This document shows positions 1 to 9,109 of a stretch of 64,000 nucleotides of DNA, in pieces. A program made the position numbers and the translations under genes. This stretch comes from Chryseobacterium binzhouense. GTDB lineage: Bacteria > Bacteroidota > Bacteroidia > Flavobacteriales > Weeksellaceae. Position 1 is the stretch's first letter. The number at the start of each line of letters is the position of its first letter. The stretch is from contig NZ_VKOG01000001.1 of NCBI RefSeq assembly GCF_007474545.1, forward strand, positions 186,001-250,000, read 5' to 3'. The notes under the pieces are model-generated. The model was given only the letters and a program-made list of their open reading frames with translations. It searched no databases and was not told the origin of the DNA.

Positions 1-544
1 GTTTATCTTTCAGCAAAGTAATTCTGTCACGAATGATCCTTCTGTCGGTTTCAATTTCAGTTTCACCCGGACCACGCATTCCGATTCCCCCTTTCTGTCT
101 TTCAAGGTGGGTCCACATTCTGGTCAACCTTGGGAGAAGATATTGATATTGTGCCAATTCCACCTGAGTTCTTGCATAAGAAGTCTGCGCTCTTTGTGCA
201 AAAATATCCAGAATAAGATTAGTACGGTCTAAGATCTTAACCTCCATTTCTCTTTCAAGATTCTTAAGCTGCGAAGGTGAAAGTTCGTCATCAAAAATGA
301 CTGTTCCGATCTCATTTTCTTTTACATATTCTTTGATCTCCTGTATTTTTCCGCTTCCAACAAAAGTTTTGGAGTCAGGCTGCGTTAATTTTTGAGTAAA
401 ACGACGGTCGACACTGGCTCCTGCCGTGAAAGCAAGAAACTCCAGTTCATCCATATATTCAATCAGTTTATCTTCATCCTGCTGTTGAGTTACAACGCCT
501 ACCAAAACTGATTTTTCGTAATTGTGCTGTTTTTTTTCTAACAT
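1..544 (-). CDS. hflX: GTPase HflX, N-terminal part (runs off left edge)
   Basis: The first 181 codons of a ribosome-associated GTPase are visible; the G domain lies beyond the window edge. The translation starts MLEKKQHNYEKS, followed by an HflX N-terminal nucleotide-binding-like domain (about residues 20-110, with KTFVGSGKIQEIK) and the start of the coiled middle domain, including the family signature GGIGMRGPGETEIETDRR near the cut end. HflX splits stalled 70S ribosomes after stress. The ATG at 542-544 is the only good start. Identification is by the GxGETxxETDRR signature and is firm; only completeness is unknown. Confidence 0.9.
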   Translation of the reverse strand, partial: MLEKKQHNYEKSVLVGVVTQQQDEDKLIEYMDELEFLAFTAGASVDRRFTQKLTQPDSKTFVGSGKIQEIKEYVKENEIGTVIFDDELSPSQLKNLEREMEVKILDRTNLILDIFAQRAQTSYARTQVELAQYQYLLPRLTRMWTHLERQKGGIGMRGPGETEIETDRRIIRDRITLLKDK

Positions 545-772
545 TAAAATCTGTCTGTTTTATGAGTTTCACAAGATAATATTTTTTGTAATCAAATACA
601 AATTATAATTCACATCTTATGGTAAAAATTAAATTAAAACACTTATGAGGAGTTAAGATAAAAATTTAAGATTATTCATTTTGAATCATATTGAAATTTT
701 TAACGCAATATCTTTAATTGCTCTTATTTTTTAATCTACAAAGGCGTTAATATATTGTGCATATTCAAACAA

Positions 773-1207
773 TCAGTCCCAATCTGCAGCTATGAACTTC
801 ATTTTATTTCCTTTTTCGTCATATAGAGTTAAAAAATTACCTTCAATCACAAAGTTTTGCATTTTTTCAAAATCTCTGGAAAATTGTGACTCCAGCTCCA
901 TTTTTTCACAAGCCATCAATGTACTGCCCAATCCTGAAATTTCAATTCTTTTTTTTGATTTAATTTCAGCATTAAAAAACATCCTGTTACAGCCCATAAA
1001 GGCAGTTCCGGTTATCTTATTTGCATCTGAAATTTTTGTGAGATTGATTTCAGCTTTACTGTTCGTTAATTCTTCTTTAGAAAAATCTTTATATGAAACC
1101 AGCATCCACTGTCGGTGAATATTTTGTTCCGTAACCTTTACCGATGCGCAGTTTAGGCATAAACCAAAGCATAAAAACATTATAAATATTGGGAAAATTC
1201 TCTTCAT
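773..1207 (-). CDS. META domain-containing lipoprotein
   Basis: A 144-residue exported protein. The N-terminus is a lipoprotein signal peptide with the lipid-modified cysteine probably in LCLNC (residue 20). The rest resembles the META/HslJ domain: a W near residue 34 (RQWMLVSY), the conserved GCNRM (about 72-76) and a conserved MACEKMELESQF segment (about 98-109). META/HslJ proteins sit in the envelope and are tied to heat or novobiocin tolerance in Escherichia coli; the role here is unknown. It stands alone, converging with no gene and divergent from the S46 peptidase. Confidence 0.75.
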   Translation of the reverse strand: MKRIFPIFIMFLCFGLCLNCASVKVTEQNIHRQWMLVSYKDFSKEELTNSKAEINLTKISDANKITGTAFMGCNRMFFNAEIKSKKRIEISGLGSTLMACEKMELESQFSRDFEKMQNFVIEGNFLTLYDEKGNKMKFIAADWD

Positions 1208-1293
1208 AATGATGAAATACCCATTTTCGTACCATTTAAACCTGAAATACAGTAAAAATTAGTAAATTAGCCCCACAAAAATTTTTTAATAAA

Positions 1294-3495
1294 ATGAAAA
1301 GAATATTCTTACTATTCACTTTCTTATTGAGTTTTGCTCAAATGAGGGCAGACGAAGGGATGTGGCTAATGATGCTCATCAAGAGATTAAATGGCGTTGA
1401 TATGCAGAAAGAAGGTTTGCATTTGACCCCTGAAGAAATCTACTCTGTAAATAATTCCAGCTTAAAAGATGCTATTGTAAGCTTTGGTGGTTTTTGTACC
1501 GGAGAAATCGTTTCAGACAGAGGATTGATTTTTACCAATCACCACTGCGGTTACGGAGCCGTCGCTGCTGCATCTACACCGGAGAAAGATTACCTGAAGA
1601 ATGGTTTCTGGGCAATGAAAGACAAAGATGAATTTAATGCAAAAGATCTTTATGTAAGATTTTTGGTAAGAATGGATGATGCTACGCAGAGAATCAATTC
1701 CAAACTGAATAACGATATGACCTCTGCTCAGAGAAAAGCTGTGATTGATGCTGAAACAAAAGCAATTCAGACAGAAAATTCTGAAAACGGAAAATATACA
1801 GTTGTTGTAAGAGATTTCTTTAACGGAAACGAATTTTACTATTTCGTTTATCAGGACTATAAAGACATCAGATTAGTAGGAGCACCGCCTTCATCCATCG
1901 GGAAATTCGGAGGTGATACAGACAACTGGGAATGGCCGAGACATACAGGAGATTTTACAGTATTCAGAGTATACGCAGATGCTGCAGGAAATCCTTCCGA
2001 ATACAAACCTACAAATGTTCCTTTGAAGCCTAAACATTATTTGCCGGTTTCTCTAAAAGGAGTAAAGCCAGGAGATTTTGCCATGATTTTAGGATATCCC
2101 GGAAGAACCAATCGTTATTTAACGTCTTACGGAATTCAGCAGATGGTAACAAAAGACTATCCGGCTTGGGTAGAAGGCTCTAAAATGGCAATGGATGTAA
2201 TGAAGAAGTATATGGACAAAGATAAAGCTACTCAGCTTAACTATGCTTCTCAATACGCAAGTGTAGCCAACTACTGGAAAAACAGACAGGGAACAATAGA
2301 TGCCGTAAACAAGAACGGAACTATTCAGGAAAAACAAAGTCTTGAAAAAATTTACGCAAATTGGGCATTGCTTCCAGGTAACGAAATGTATGATGGTGTT
2401 CTGGAAAATATCAGAGAATATTACAAACAGGTTTCTGACAGAAATGTAGAAAGAATGTATTCTTCATTGCTAACAAGAAATGCTAAATATATCTCTATTG
2501 CTTATCAAATGTCATCAATGCTGGATTCTTATGCAAAACAGGATTTGGCGGGAAGATTGGCTATGAAACCAAAATTGGAAGAGGCTGTAAAAACTACTTA
2601 TGAAAACATCAACACGGAGCTGGAAGGCGAAATGCTGAATTCTATGGTTAATCTTTATCAGGCAAGAGTAAATAAAGATGTGGCATCTAAAACTTTGATG
2701 GAGCTTAATTCAAACACTCTTTCAAATGTTGCATTCTCTTCTATTTTTGCCAACAAAACATCAGTAAGCAATTTTATCGCAAATCCTGACCGTTTAAAAC
2801 TGGATGCGGATCCTTTGCTTAAAATTGCAAGAGGAATAGGAACAGATCAAAAATATTACAATGATAAATATGCTTTGGTTGATGATTTCTTTGCTAAAAA
2901 CAACCGTTTATTCTTAGATGGACTGAGAAAAGCTCAGCCTGAGAAAAAATTCTATCCGGATGCAAACTCAACAATGAGATTAACTTACGGATCTGTAGAC
3001 ACTCTTCCGATGAGAGACGACAGAGATTACCACGGTATCACAGAAAACTATTATACTGACATGAATGGTCTTGTGGCAAAATATAAAGCCGGAGACGAAG
3101 AATTTGATCTTCCGCAAAGACTTATTGCCCTTCACAATGCAAAAGACTATGGTCAGTATGCTGATAAAGCAGGATATATGCCTGTAAACTTCCTTTCAAA
3201 CAATGATATTACTGGTGGTAACTCCGGTTCACCGGTCATTGACGGAGACGGAAACCTTATCGGAATTGCTTTCGATGGTAACAGCGAAGCGTTGAGCGGA
3301 GATATTGTTTTTGAAAAAGAATGGCAAAAAACCATCAATGTTGACATCCGTTTTGTACTTTGGACAATGGATAAATTTGCAGGTGCAAGAAGATTGGTAG
3401 ACGAATTGAAATTGGTAAAAGATGAAAATACTCCTGCTGATACAGGTGCATCTAAAATCAAAACAGCTGCTCCGGCAAAAAAGAAAAAGAAATAA
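1294..3495 (+). CDS. S46 family serine peptidase (DPP7/DPP11-like dipeptidyl-peptidase)
   Basis: A 733-residue exported dipeptidyl-peptidase of family S46, which removes N-terminal dipeptides from oligopeptides in the periplasm of asaccharolytic Bacteroidetes. A signal peptide ends near residue 19 (QMRA/DEGMW). The catalytic His lies in TNHHCGYGAV (81-90), the Asp in the DTDNWEWPRHTGDF stretch and the nucleophile Ser in GGNSGSP. The substrate-selecting position after the Ser motif reads AFDGN: DPP7-type enzymes have Gly there and DPP11-type enzymes have Arg, so preference for hydrophobic P1 residues is inferred. The C-terminus is a Lys-rich tail. No T9SS sorting domain is seen. Monocistronic with its own terminator. 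Confidence 0.93.
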   Translation: MKRIFLLFTFLLSFAQMRADEGMWLMMLIKRLNGVDMQKEGLHLTPEEIYSVNNSSLKDAIVSFGGFCTGEIVSDRGLIFTNHHCGYGAVAAASTPEKDYLKNGFWAMKDKDEFNAKDLYVRFLVRMDDATQRINSKLNNDMTSAQRKAVIDAETKAIQTENSENGKYTVVVRDFFNGNEFYYFVYQDYKDIRLVGAPPSSIGKFGGDTDNWEWPRHTGDFTVFRVYADAAGNPSEYKPTNVPLKPKHYLPVSLKGVKPGDFAMILGYPGRTNRYLTSYGIQQMVTKDYPAWVEGSKMAMDVMKKYMDKDKATQLNYASQYASVANYWKNRQGTIDAVNKNGTIQEKQSLEKIYANWALLPGNEMYDGVLENIREYYKQVSDRNVERMYSSLLTRNAKYISIAYQMSSMLDSYAKQDLAGRLAMKPKLEEAVKTTYENINTELEGEMLNSMVNLYQARVNKDVASKTLMELNSNTLSNVAFSSIFANKTSVSNFIANPDRLKLDADPLLKIARGIGTDQKYYNDKYALVDDFFAKNNRLFLDGLRKAQPEKKFYPDANSTMRLTYGSVDTLPMRDDRDYHGITENYYTDMNGLVAKYKAGDEEFDLPQRLIALHNAKDYGQYADKAGYMPVNFLSNNDITGGNSGSPVIDGDGNLIGIAFDGNSEALSGDIVFEKEWQKTINVDIRFVLWTMDKFAGARRLVDELKLVKDENTPADTGASKIKTAAPAKKKKK

Positions 3496-3514
3496 TTTTT
3501 TCTAAATAATATTT

Positions 3515-3545
3515 AAAACCGCGGAATTTTATTCTGCGGTTTTTT
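3515..3545 (+). terminator. Rho-independent terminator of the S46 peptidase gene
   Basis: A 13-bp stem (AAAACCGCGGAAT with ATTCTGCGGTTTT, one G-T pair) closes a 3-base loop and runs into a T tract, 20 bases after the stop codon. Confidence 0.85.
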
Positions 3546-3579
3546 GTTTGATAAACATTAACTCCAATTAGCGAATTTT

Positions 3580-4218
3580 TTATTTTCTGTTATCTAAATA
3601 TTTCTTTATTGCTTCACCCCTGTTTCTTACCTGCAGTTTTTCATAAATACTTTGAGCAATCTTTTTTATGGCATCAATTGATAAAAATAATTTATCTGCA
3701 ATTTCCTTATTTAAAAGTCCATTTGAGATATGATTCAGAACCTCTAATTCACGGGGAGTAAGAGTGTTGATTTCTAAAGTACTGTTTCTGTCATTTTCAG
3801 TCTTGAAATAATCAACTATTTTTTTCGCGATAGAAGATGTTATCGGTGCCCCTCCTTCCTGGATAAGCAGAATCTTTTCTGTTATTTTTTCTAAAGAATC
3901 TCTTTTCAGCAAATATCCATCTGCTCCTGCTTTCAGTGAGTTAAAAACATTATCGTCATCTTCCAGAACAGTTAAAATAATCAATTTAGTTTCCGGATAA
4001 TCTTTCTTTATGACCGAAACAGCTTCTACACCGGACATCCCGGGAAGATTGATATCCATCAAAACAATTTCCGGAAGAATGTAGGGAAAATCTTTAATTA
4101 AAGATTCTGCATTAGAAAACATTCCGACAATATCAAACTCTTCGCTTTCAAGAAGCAATAATTTTAAAGATTGATAAAACAGGTTATTATCTTCTACAAA
4201 GGCAATTTTAATTTTCAT
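3580..4218 (-). CDS. NarL/FixJ-type response regulator
   Basis: A 212-residue two-component response regulator. The receiver domain (about 1-120) has the acidic pair E9-D10, the phosphoacceptor D55 (VLMDINLPG), a Thr in ILTVLEDDD and the Lys in YLLKRD. The C-terminal LuxR-type HTH (about 148-208) carries TPRELEVLNHISNGLLNKEIADKL; the usual recognition-helix T-V-K is replaced by IDAIKKI. It lies 4 bases downstream of a membrane histidine kinase gene and is the last gene of a three-gene unit with two kinases, so it is probably their output. The target genes cannot be read from sequence. Confidence 0.92.
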   Translation of the reverse strand: MKIKIAFVEDNNLFYQSLKLLLLESEEFDIVGMFSNAESLIKDFPYILPEIVLMDINLPGMSGVEAVSVIKKDYPETKLIILTVLEDDDNVFNSLKAGADGYLLKRDSLEKITEKILLIQEGGAPITSSIAKKIVDYFKTENDRNSTLEINTLTPRELEVLNHISNGLLNKEIADKLFLSIDAIKKIAQSIYEKLQVRNRGEAIKKYLDNRK

Positions 4219-4222
4219 TTTT

Positions 4223-5545
4223 TTATTTATTTGTGTTAATAATTAATTGGAAAGTAGTTCCCGAATCACTGCTTTGCGCCAAAACAATTTGTGCATTGAT
4301 CAATTCTGCCGCTTTTTTGGCTTTTAATAAGCCGATTCCGATACCTTTTACATTGTCTATGCTGTTAATTCTGATATAAGATTTGAAAATATTTTCACGA
4401 TCAGCTTCGTTGATTCCGACTCCGTTATCGATAAAATTAATCGTCAAATTACTTTTATTGATACTATAAATTATTTTTAAAGATTTAATTTGACTTTTGT
4501 TATAACAGTAAGCATTTTCTGCAATAATAGTGGTGATTTTATTTAACAACAAAACATCTGTTTTAAGAATAACGTCCTGACTATCTATAAAATACTCAAA
4601 ATCAGATTTGTTTTTTTTGAAACTTTCCAAACTCTCAGTCAGAATTTTTGTCAAATTATGACTTTTCTTTTGTGGTACAGTGAGGATGATTTTGTTATAA
4701 TCAAACATATTATTGATAAATTTCTCTTCCTGATCAATATTTTTTTTAATGACAGAGAAATAGGGTTTCAGCTCCTCGTAAGATTTATTTTCATCAATTC
4801 CCTGTTCTATTTTCCCGATAAACGTATTGAAAACATGAATGGGAGACTTTAAAAAATGGCTGGACGCTTCACTAAAAAGAAGGTAATCTTCCGATTGATT
4901 TTTCAGTTTAGTTTTTGCTTCTTTGAGTGTTTTATTAAGTTTAATTAATCTTTTCATTTTAAGGCGCATATAATACGCATACATAAAAAGCAGCCCGAGA
5001 ATAAAATTAACATGAACAGCCAACACAATAATGGTGGTTTTCTCATGATTTTTGTCCTGATAAAGATGAGGTATGTATTGACTTAACGAAGTGTTTTCGA
5101 TGATTAATAAAGAAAAAGACAAAAAATTGATGAGCAATAAATATTTAAGCTCTTTGGTATTAAAAACAATCGCAGAGCCAATAATCACAGGAATATAATA
5201 GTAGGAAAGATAAGGATGTGAAAAATAACAGGATGTCACAAAAATAATCGCATTGTAATAGGTAAAAATAAATAATTTGGAGAGCAGATATTTCCTTTTA
5301 TAATTAACATAATATATCAACACAGGAACAGGTAGTAACAATAAAGAATAAATTGCACTGTTGTAAACTCCAACAAAAAGGTAAAGGAACGTTGCAAGAA
5401 ACTGATTCAAAAGACAACTGAAATTGAGAATATTAAAGAAAATAATCTTCACATTGGTTTCCTCAGAGTTACTCTTATGAAAGCCGATGTACATTAATCT
5501 CGCCATCTTGATTAAAAAATAATATTTAATGCGACTCATTTTCAT
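4223..5545 (-). CDS. Membrane sensor histidine kinase (second of a tandem pair)
   Basis: A sensor kinase with about six predicted membrane helices and no obvious extracellular sensor domain, followed by a cytoplasmic dimerisation helix and an ATPase domain. The H-box reads SSHFLKSP with the phospho-accepting His near residue 230, and the ATP-binding motifs are DNGVGI and KGIGIGLLKAKKAAE. The frame is open with an ATG as far up as 5611, but that would overlap the upstream kinase by 86 bases; I chose the MKMSRIKYY start at 5545, which overlaps by 20, and 5539 is also possible. The partner regulator follows 4 bases downstream. The paralogue upstream has the same architecture, so the two may heterodimerise. 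Confidence 0.85.
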   Translation of the reverse strand: MKMSRIKYYFLIKMARLMYIGFHKSNSEETNVKIIFFNILNFSCLLNQFLATFLYLFVGVYNSAIYSLLLLPVPVLIYYVNYKRKYLLSKLFIFTYYNAIIFVTSCYFSHPYLSYYYIPVIIGSAIVFNTKELKYLLLINFLSFSLLIIENTSLSQYIPHLYQDKNHEKTTIIVLAVHVNFILGLLFMYAYYMRLKMKRLIKLNKTLKEAKTKLKNQSEDYLLFSEASSHFLKSPIHVFNTFIGKIEQGIDENKSYEELKPYFSVIKKNIDQEEKFINNMFDYNKIILTVPQKKSHNLTKILTESLESFKKNKSDFEYFIDSQDVILKTDVLLLNKITTIIAENAYCYNKSQIKSLKIIYSINKSNLTINFIDNGVGINEADRENIFKSYIRINSIDNVKGIGIGLLKAKKAAELINAQIVLAQSSDSGTTFQLIINTNK

Positions 5546-6890
5546 TGGTAAAACATAGTTTAAAGATGGAACCCTTGTCTTTACTGCTATAATGTAAATC
5601 CAGTGTTGCATTTATCTTAAAAGCGGCAAATTTTGAGATCGTTAATCCCAAACCGCTTCCCGCAGAAGTTTCGATTTCATTAATTCTGTTGAAAGGATCG
5701 AATATTTTTTGTGCATAATCCCTACTGATACCAATGCCGTTATCTTCAAAAAAAACAGATAAAACAGTTTTCTCTGTTTTAGCATAAATTTTTATTTCCG
5801 GTACTTCAGAAACATTGTACTTTAAAGCATTCTCTACCATATTCTGAATAATAATTTCTAAAAGTAAAGGATTAGAAACAATCGTCATATCTTCAACTTG
5901 GTTAATGATTCTGGCTTCTTTGTATTTGATTTTGTAGATCTCATAGCACCCTTCAATAAACTGTCGAAGGTTGATCACTTCAGAATTCCTGACAGTATTA
6001 TAGATCGACAGATACGAAATTAAATCGTTAGAATATTTCTCATTGAGCTGATTGCTTTCTTTAATAAGCCGAAAATAATAGTCGTGCAGGTGTCCTGTTC
6101 TATTATGTATATTGTCTTCAATTTTATTTAAAAAACTGTTAATAATAAACAAGGGTGTTTTGAGAGAATGAGTTGCCGCCAAGCCAAAAGTCTGCAATTC
6201 ATTATTCTGTACTTTAAGCGTTTTTTTTACCAAAAAAAGTTTCGCTTTCAATTTTTTCAGTTTTCTTTCCTGAATATCTACAATGAAAACAATTAAAAAA
6301 ACAAGACAAAGAAGAAATATACTCATCGCTAAAAGAAAAATTACATTCAGTAGTTCTTTTTTTTCTGGAGAAAGGATATTAAAATTTACCGAAAACAAAC
6401 GATCAGGATAAAGTGCCTGAATAAAAAACAAAGAGATAAGCTGTATAATGAAAAATAGCATGTAATGTCCTTCTTTCGCAGAAAATATAAACAGGCATAC
6501 AATAATCGGAATCGTGTAATAATGCGTTAAGGTAATAGGATAACCATAAAAAACGCCACAAAGAAACAAATAGACAATAATTCCCTGTAAACCAAAAACT
6601 TTCGCTAAAAGAAAATATCCTTTTTTCAAAAAATTTTTATTGAGAAAATAAATAATGAAAATTATACAGTTTAAAACAACCATCCAATAAAAACCATACA
6701 TCAAATAAACTGCGGTTACAAGTATGGTCAAAAAATATATAGAAATAGAAATAGCATTCAGAATTTGTATTTTGTTTTTCTCTGCAATACTGTTATACTT
6801 GTGAGATCCGTTATTAATAATACGGAGTAAGTGTATTTTATTGAAAAAAGGAATCATTTGTGAAATTAACAATAGATTAAAGATAAGCAA
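5526..6890 (-). CDS. Membrane sensor histidine kinase (first of a tandem pair)
   Basis: A 454-residue sensor kinase. Residues 45-210 form about six hydrophobic segments, followed by a basic linker. The H-box ATHSLKTPLF places the phosphorylated His at 241. ATPase-domain motifs are N-box MVENALKYN, G1 DNGIGIS, F-box DPFNRI and G2 GSGLGLTISKFAA, all intact. It is paralogous to the kinase downstream; both lack a recognisable sensor domain, so the stimulus is probably membrane-related. First gene of a minus-strand operon (kinase, kinase, regulator), separated from comM by a terminator. Confidence 0.9.
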   Translation of the reverse strand: MLIFNLLLISQMIPFFNKIHLLRIINNGSHKYNSIAEKNKIQILNAISISIYFLTILVTAVYLMYGFYWMVVLNCIIFIIYFLNKNFLKKGYFLLAKVFGLQGIIVYLFLCGVFYGYPITLTHYYTIPIIVCLFIFSAKEGHYMLFFIIQLISLFFIQALYPDRLFSVNFNILSPEKKELLNVIFLLAMSIFLLCLVFLIVFIVDIQERKLKKLKAKLFLVKKTLKVQNNELQTFGLAATHSLKTPLFIINSFLNKIEDNIHNRTGHLHDYYFRLIKESNQLNEKYSNDLISYLSIYNTVRNSEVINLRQFIEGCYEIYKIKYKEARIINQVEDMTIVSNPLLLEIIIQNMVENALKYNVSEVPEIKIYAKTEKTVLSVFFEDNGIGISRDYAQKIFDPFNRINEIETSAGSGLGLTISKFAAFKINATLDLHYSSKDKGSIFKLCFTNENESH

Positions 6891-6913
6891 TATTTTGCAG
6901 TCTGCTGATTAAT

Positions 6914-6944
6914 TAAAAAAAGCGGGGAACATATAAGCTCCCCG
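6914..6944 (-). terminator. Rho-independent terminator downstream of comM
   Basis: On the minus strand CGGGGA and TCCCCG form a 6-bp GC-rich stem around a 10-base loop, followed by seven T. It lies between the comM stop and the kinase operon and separates the two transcripts. Confidence 0.75.
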
Positions 6945-7091
6945 ATAACACAAAATGATAAAAAAACTTAATTTTTTTATGCCCCCAAAGTTGATGTTTT
7001 CACATGAAAAATGATTTACACTTTTGGAGAAATCAAAATGCACTTTGGTGTAAAAAGCTTGATTAATTCGGAGATAGAATTATCATTTTAT

Positions 7092-8627
7092 CTATACATT
7101 CCAAAACTCCCGATCCAGACTTCTGTACTGTATTGCTTCAGAAATATGATGTGATAAAATATTTTCAGATTCTTCCAGATCAGCAATTGTACGGGCAACT
7201 TTTAAAATTCTGTCATACGCTCTTGCAGAAAGATTTAGTTTTTCCATTGCCATTTTGATGAGGTTAAAAGAAGCATCATCCAGTTCACAAAACTGCTCCA
7301 GTTCTCTTGATCCAATTTGAGCATTATAGCTGATTGACAGATTTTTATATCGTTCATTCTGAATCTCACGGGCTTTTAAAACACGCTTTCTGATATCTTC
7401 ACTTTTCTCGCCCTTTCTTTTTTCGGCTAATTGTTCAAATTCTACTTTCTGTACTTCTACATGAATATCAATTCGGTCTAAAAGCGGTCCCGAAAGCTTA
7501 TTCATATACCGCTGCATTTCAAAAACTGAAGAAGTATTATTCGGATCGTCAGGAAAATATCCGCTCGGACTTGGGTTCATAGAAGCAACCAGCATAAAGC
7601 TTGAAGGATAATTTACCGTAAATCTCGCTCTTGAGATCGTAACTTCACGATCTTCCAAAGGCTGTCGCATCACCTCCAAAACAGTTCGTTTAAACTCGGG
7701 CATTTCATCTAAAAACAAAACTCCGTTATGCGCGAGAGAAATTTCGCCTGGTTGAGGATAACTTCCACCACCAACTAAAGCAACATCTGAAATAGTATGA
7801 TGCGGTGAACGGAACGGACGAACCGTCATTAAAGATGTTTCCGTTCCCATTTTTCCGGCAACAGAATGTATTTTGGTGGTTTCTAAAGCTTCTTTTAAAG
7901 TAAGGGGAGGCAAAATACTGGGAACTCTTTTTGCGAGCATTGTTTTTCCGCTTCCGGGTGGTCCGATGAGGATGATATTGTGTCCTCCTGCTGCTGCAAC
8001 TTCCATGGCACGTTTTGCGGTTTCCTGCCCTTTTACTTCAGAAAAATCAAAGGGAAACTGATTTATTTTTTCCTGAAATTCTTTTCGGGTATCCAAAACC
8101 ACTTTTTCAATAGGTTTTCCTTCATTAAAAAAATCAATGACTTCCTTTATGTTTTCAACGCCGTACACATCAAGATTATTAACAATGGCGGCTTCCCGTG
8201 TATTTTGTTTTGGTAAAATAATTCCTTTAAAACCTTCTTCCCGAGCCTGAATCGCAATTGGAAGAACTCCTTTTATGGGTTGCAAACTTCCGTCTAAGGA
8301 AAGCTCACCCATGATGATATAATCGTTGATATCATCTGCTGTAATCTGGTCTGAAGCCACCAAAATCCCCATTGCAATGCTAAGATCATACGCAGCTCCT
8401 TCTTTCCGGAGATCCGCAGGAGCCATATTGATGGTTATTTTTTTGCCGGGTATTTTATAACCTACGTTTTTAAGAGCGGCAGAAATTCTGTAACTGCTTT
8501 CTTTAATCGCATTATCAGGTAAACCTACAAGGTGATAACCAACGCCGCCTGTATCGATATTTACTTCAATAGTAATGGTCTGAGCTGAAACTCCAAAGAT
8601 GGCACTTCCGTAAATTTTTATCAACAT
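7092..8627 (-). CDS. comM: YifB/ComM family Mg-chelatase-like AAA ATPase
   Basis: A 511-residue AAA+ protein of usual family length. The N-terminal ChlI-like domain (about 20-140, with GLPDNAIKESSYRISAALKN) precedes a P-loop, IGPPGSGKTM, at 221-230, a Walker B LFLDEMPEF, and the C-terminal Mg-chelatase lid domain (about 410-505, with LSARAYDRILKVARTIADLE). ComM is a hexameric helicase that drives branch migration during natural transformation in Vibrio and Haemophilus; the Bacteroidetes members are uncharacterised but widespread. Transcribed divergently from the csaA remnant. Confidence 0.93.
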   Translation of the reverse strand: MLIKIYGSAIFGVSAQTITIEVNIDTGGVGYHLVGLPDNAIKESSYRISAALKNVGYKIPGKKITINMAPADLRKEGAAYDLSIAMGILVASDQITADDINDYIIMGELSLDGSLQPIKGVLPIAIQAREEGFKGIILPKQNTREAAIVNNLDVYGVENIKEVIDFFNEGKPIEKVVLDTRKEFQEKINQFPFDFSEVKGQETAKRAMEVAAAGGHNIILIGPPGSGKTMLAKRVPSILPPLTLKEALETTKIHSVAGKMGTETSLMTVRPFRSPHHTISDVALVGGGSYPQPGEISLAHNGVLFLDEMPEFKRTVLEVMRQPLEDREVTISRARFTVNYPSSFMLVASMNPSPSGYFPDDPNNTSSVFEMQRYMNKLSGPLLDRIDIHVEVQKVEFEQLAEKRKGEKSEDIRKRVLKAREIQNERYKNLSISYNAQIGSRELEQFCELDDASFNLIKMAMEKLNLSARAYDRILKVARTIADLEESENILSHHISEAIQYRSLDREFWNV

Positions 8628-8705
8628 CTGTATGTGTTTTGAGTAAAATTATAAAAAATTCTTTTTTCAAAGTTGATATTTTAAAATTTTTTGTATCTAT
8701 TTTGA

Positions 8706-8713
8706 TACTTTTG
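8706..8713 (+). promoter_or_regulatory. Possible -7 element for csaA
   Basis: TACTTTTG matches the Bacteroidetes TAnnTTTG box 22 bases upstream of the csaA ATG. No TTG lies at the expected 19-base spacing upstream, so the call is weak. Confidence 0.3.
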
Positions 8714-8734
8714 CTATACGAGTAATTCATTCAT

Positions 8735-9083
8735 ATGAAAGTAAAACCTGAAATTTCATGGTCAGATTTTGAAAAAATTGACATTCGATGCGGAACTATT
8801 ATTTCTGTTCATGATTTTGAAAAAGCAAGAAACCCTTCCTATCAGCTTGAAATTGATTTTGGCGATTTAGGAATAAAAAAAATCTTCAGCACAGATTACA
8901 ACTTTGTATGCTAAAGAAGATTTAGTCGGAAAGCAGATTTTAGCTGTGGTAAATTTTCCGAAAAAACAGATTGCCAATTTCTTCAGTGAATGTCTGGTTC
9001 TGGGAGTTTATGGTGAAAACCCAAAAGATATCACACTTATTTCTCCTTCAATGGCTGTTAAAAACGGTTTAATTGTTGGTTAA
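8735..9083 (+). pseudogene. csaA: CsaA-like tRNA-binding protein, frameshifted
   Basis: Reading from ATG 8735 gives MKVKPEISWSDFEKIDIRCG and ends at TAA 8912-8914 after 59 codons. If one A is removed from the eight-A run at 8875-8882, the frame continues through IKKSSAQITTLYAKEDL to GKQILAVVNFPKKQIANFF and on to a stop at 9081-9083, giving a complete protein of about 115 residues with the CsaA/EMAP-II type OB fold. CsaA proteins are tRNA-binding and chaperone-like. Every other part of the reading frame is intact, which suggests a very recent mutation, a sequencing error in the homopolymer, or less likely slippage. The gene sits between comM (divergent) and an exonuclease gene. Confidence 0.85.
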
Positions 9084-9109
9084 AAAAATAATAACTAAAT
9101 AAACATATA

